Of a stretch of DNA of 8,372 nucleotides, positions 8,028 through 8,372 are shown one piece after another. The stretch spans positions 1 through 8,372 of the forward strand of contig JAEWGK010000237.1 of assembly GCA_023388385.1 (NCBI GenBank). Reading direction: 5' to 3'. The translations under genes were made by a program, and so were the position numbers. The stretch comes from Actinomycetes bacterium (GTDB taxonomy: Bacteria > Actinomycetota > Actinomycetes > Mycobacteriales > Mycobacteriaceae). The number at the start of each line of letters is the position of its first letter. The first letter of the stretch is position 1. Under the pieces are notes generated by a model. It saw only the letters and a list, made by a program, of their open reading frames with translations. It had not been told where the DNA came from and ran no database searches.

Positions 8028-8372
8028 TCAGCGCCTTCCGGCGTGGCGGTGCGCCTTCATCCGGTTGCCGCAGGCCTTCATCGAGCACCACTGGCGCCTC
8101 CCGCCGTTGGAGCGGTCCTCGAACAAGATGCCGCACCGCGGCTCGGCGCACTCCTTGAGCCGGCCGGCGGCGTCGGTGCCGAAGAATTCGACGGCGTCGC
8201 GGGCCACGAAGCCCAGCACCTGCTCCGGGGTCAGGTCGGGGATCAGATGCAGGCCGCCGGCACCGGCGCCCAGGGCGCCCGTGGGCGCGCGGCCGGCCCA
8301 CAGGTTGACCGTCGCCACCGCATCGGCGACGGGCACCGCCGGCGGGGCCGCTGCGCCGAGACGTTGCTCGGC
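8028..8372 (-). CDS. CGNR zinc-finger protein (5' end outside window)
   Basis: The frame is open to the right edge, giving 114 visible residues; the GTG at 8336 is in frame but probably internal, since family members are commonly 180-200 residues with an N-terminal ABATE (DUF1470-like) domain. The visible part has the end of that domain (DAVATVNLW, then LHLIPDLTPEQVLGFVARDAVEFF) and a C-terminal CGNR zinc finger: cysteines at visible positions 75, 80, 96 and 101, with the signature RRQWCSMKACGNRMKAH and a basic tail. The family is thought to act as stress-linked transcription regulators that bind DNA through the zinc finger. No target is apparent here. The hairpin at 7969-8010 separates it from the HAD gene, so control of the neighbouring operon by this protein is only a possibility. 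Confidence 0.88.
   Translation of the reverse strand, partial: AEQRLGAAAPPAVPVADAVATVNLWAGRAPTGALGAGAGGLHLIPDLTPEQVLGFVARDAVEFFGTDAAGRLKECAEPRCGILFEDRSNGGRRQWCSMKACGNRMKAHRHAGRR

Overview
The window is GC-rich (roughly two thirds G+C by eye) and every gene I can support lies on the minus strand. The order of the succinate dehydrogenase genes, the close likeness of SdhA to the corynebacterial enzyme, a small sdh-linked membrane protein and a DtxR-like iron box all point to an actinobacterium, most probably Corynebacterium or a near relative. I see no mobile element, CRISPR array, tRNA or rRNA.

Read in transcription order (right to left), the window starts inside a CGNR zinc-finger protein gene (8028-8372, 5' end missing), closed by a large GC-rich hairpin. 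Next comes a two-gene operon: a beta-phosphoglucomutase-type HAD protein (7191-7922) and a family GH65 glycoside phosphorylase (4507-7194). Their stop and start codons overlap as ATGA. Together they suggest phosphorolysis of an alpha-linked glucose disaccharide to beta-glucose 1-phosphate and conversion of that to glucose 6-phosphate. The disaccharide cannot be fixed from sequence alone, and no transporter is visible. A bulged hairpin follows the phosphorylase.

A 306-base non-coding stretch (4201-4506) separates this operon from the sdh operon. It holds the phosphorylase terminator candidate, a 15/19 match to the DtxR iron box, a short palindrome and the sdhC ribosome binding site. The second operon is sdhC (membrane cytochrome b, 3460-4200), sdhA (flavoprotein, 1412-3436), sdhB (iron-sulfur subunit, 663-1412) and a 129-residue two-helix membrane protein (218-607). 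The enzyme is the single-anchor type, which in this group oxidises succinate and passes electrons to menaquinone. A perfect 15-bp hairpin (148-180) closes the operon.

At the left edge (1-116) is the start of another gene, absent from simple ORF calling because the window cuts it; its N-terminus resembles DUF445 membrane proteins.

This is mostly ordinary core metabolism. The points most worth a second look are the possible direct iron control of sdh, the undefined GH65 substrate with its unusual N-terminal extension, and the conserved-looking small membrane protein in the sdh operon.
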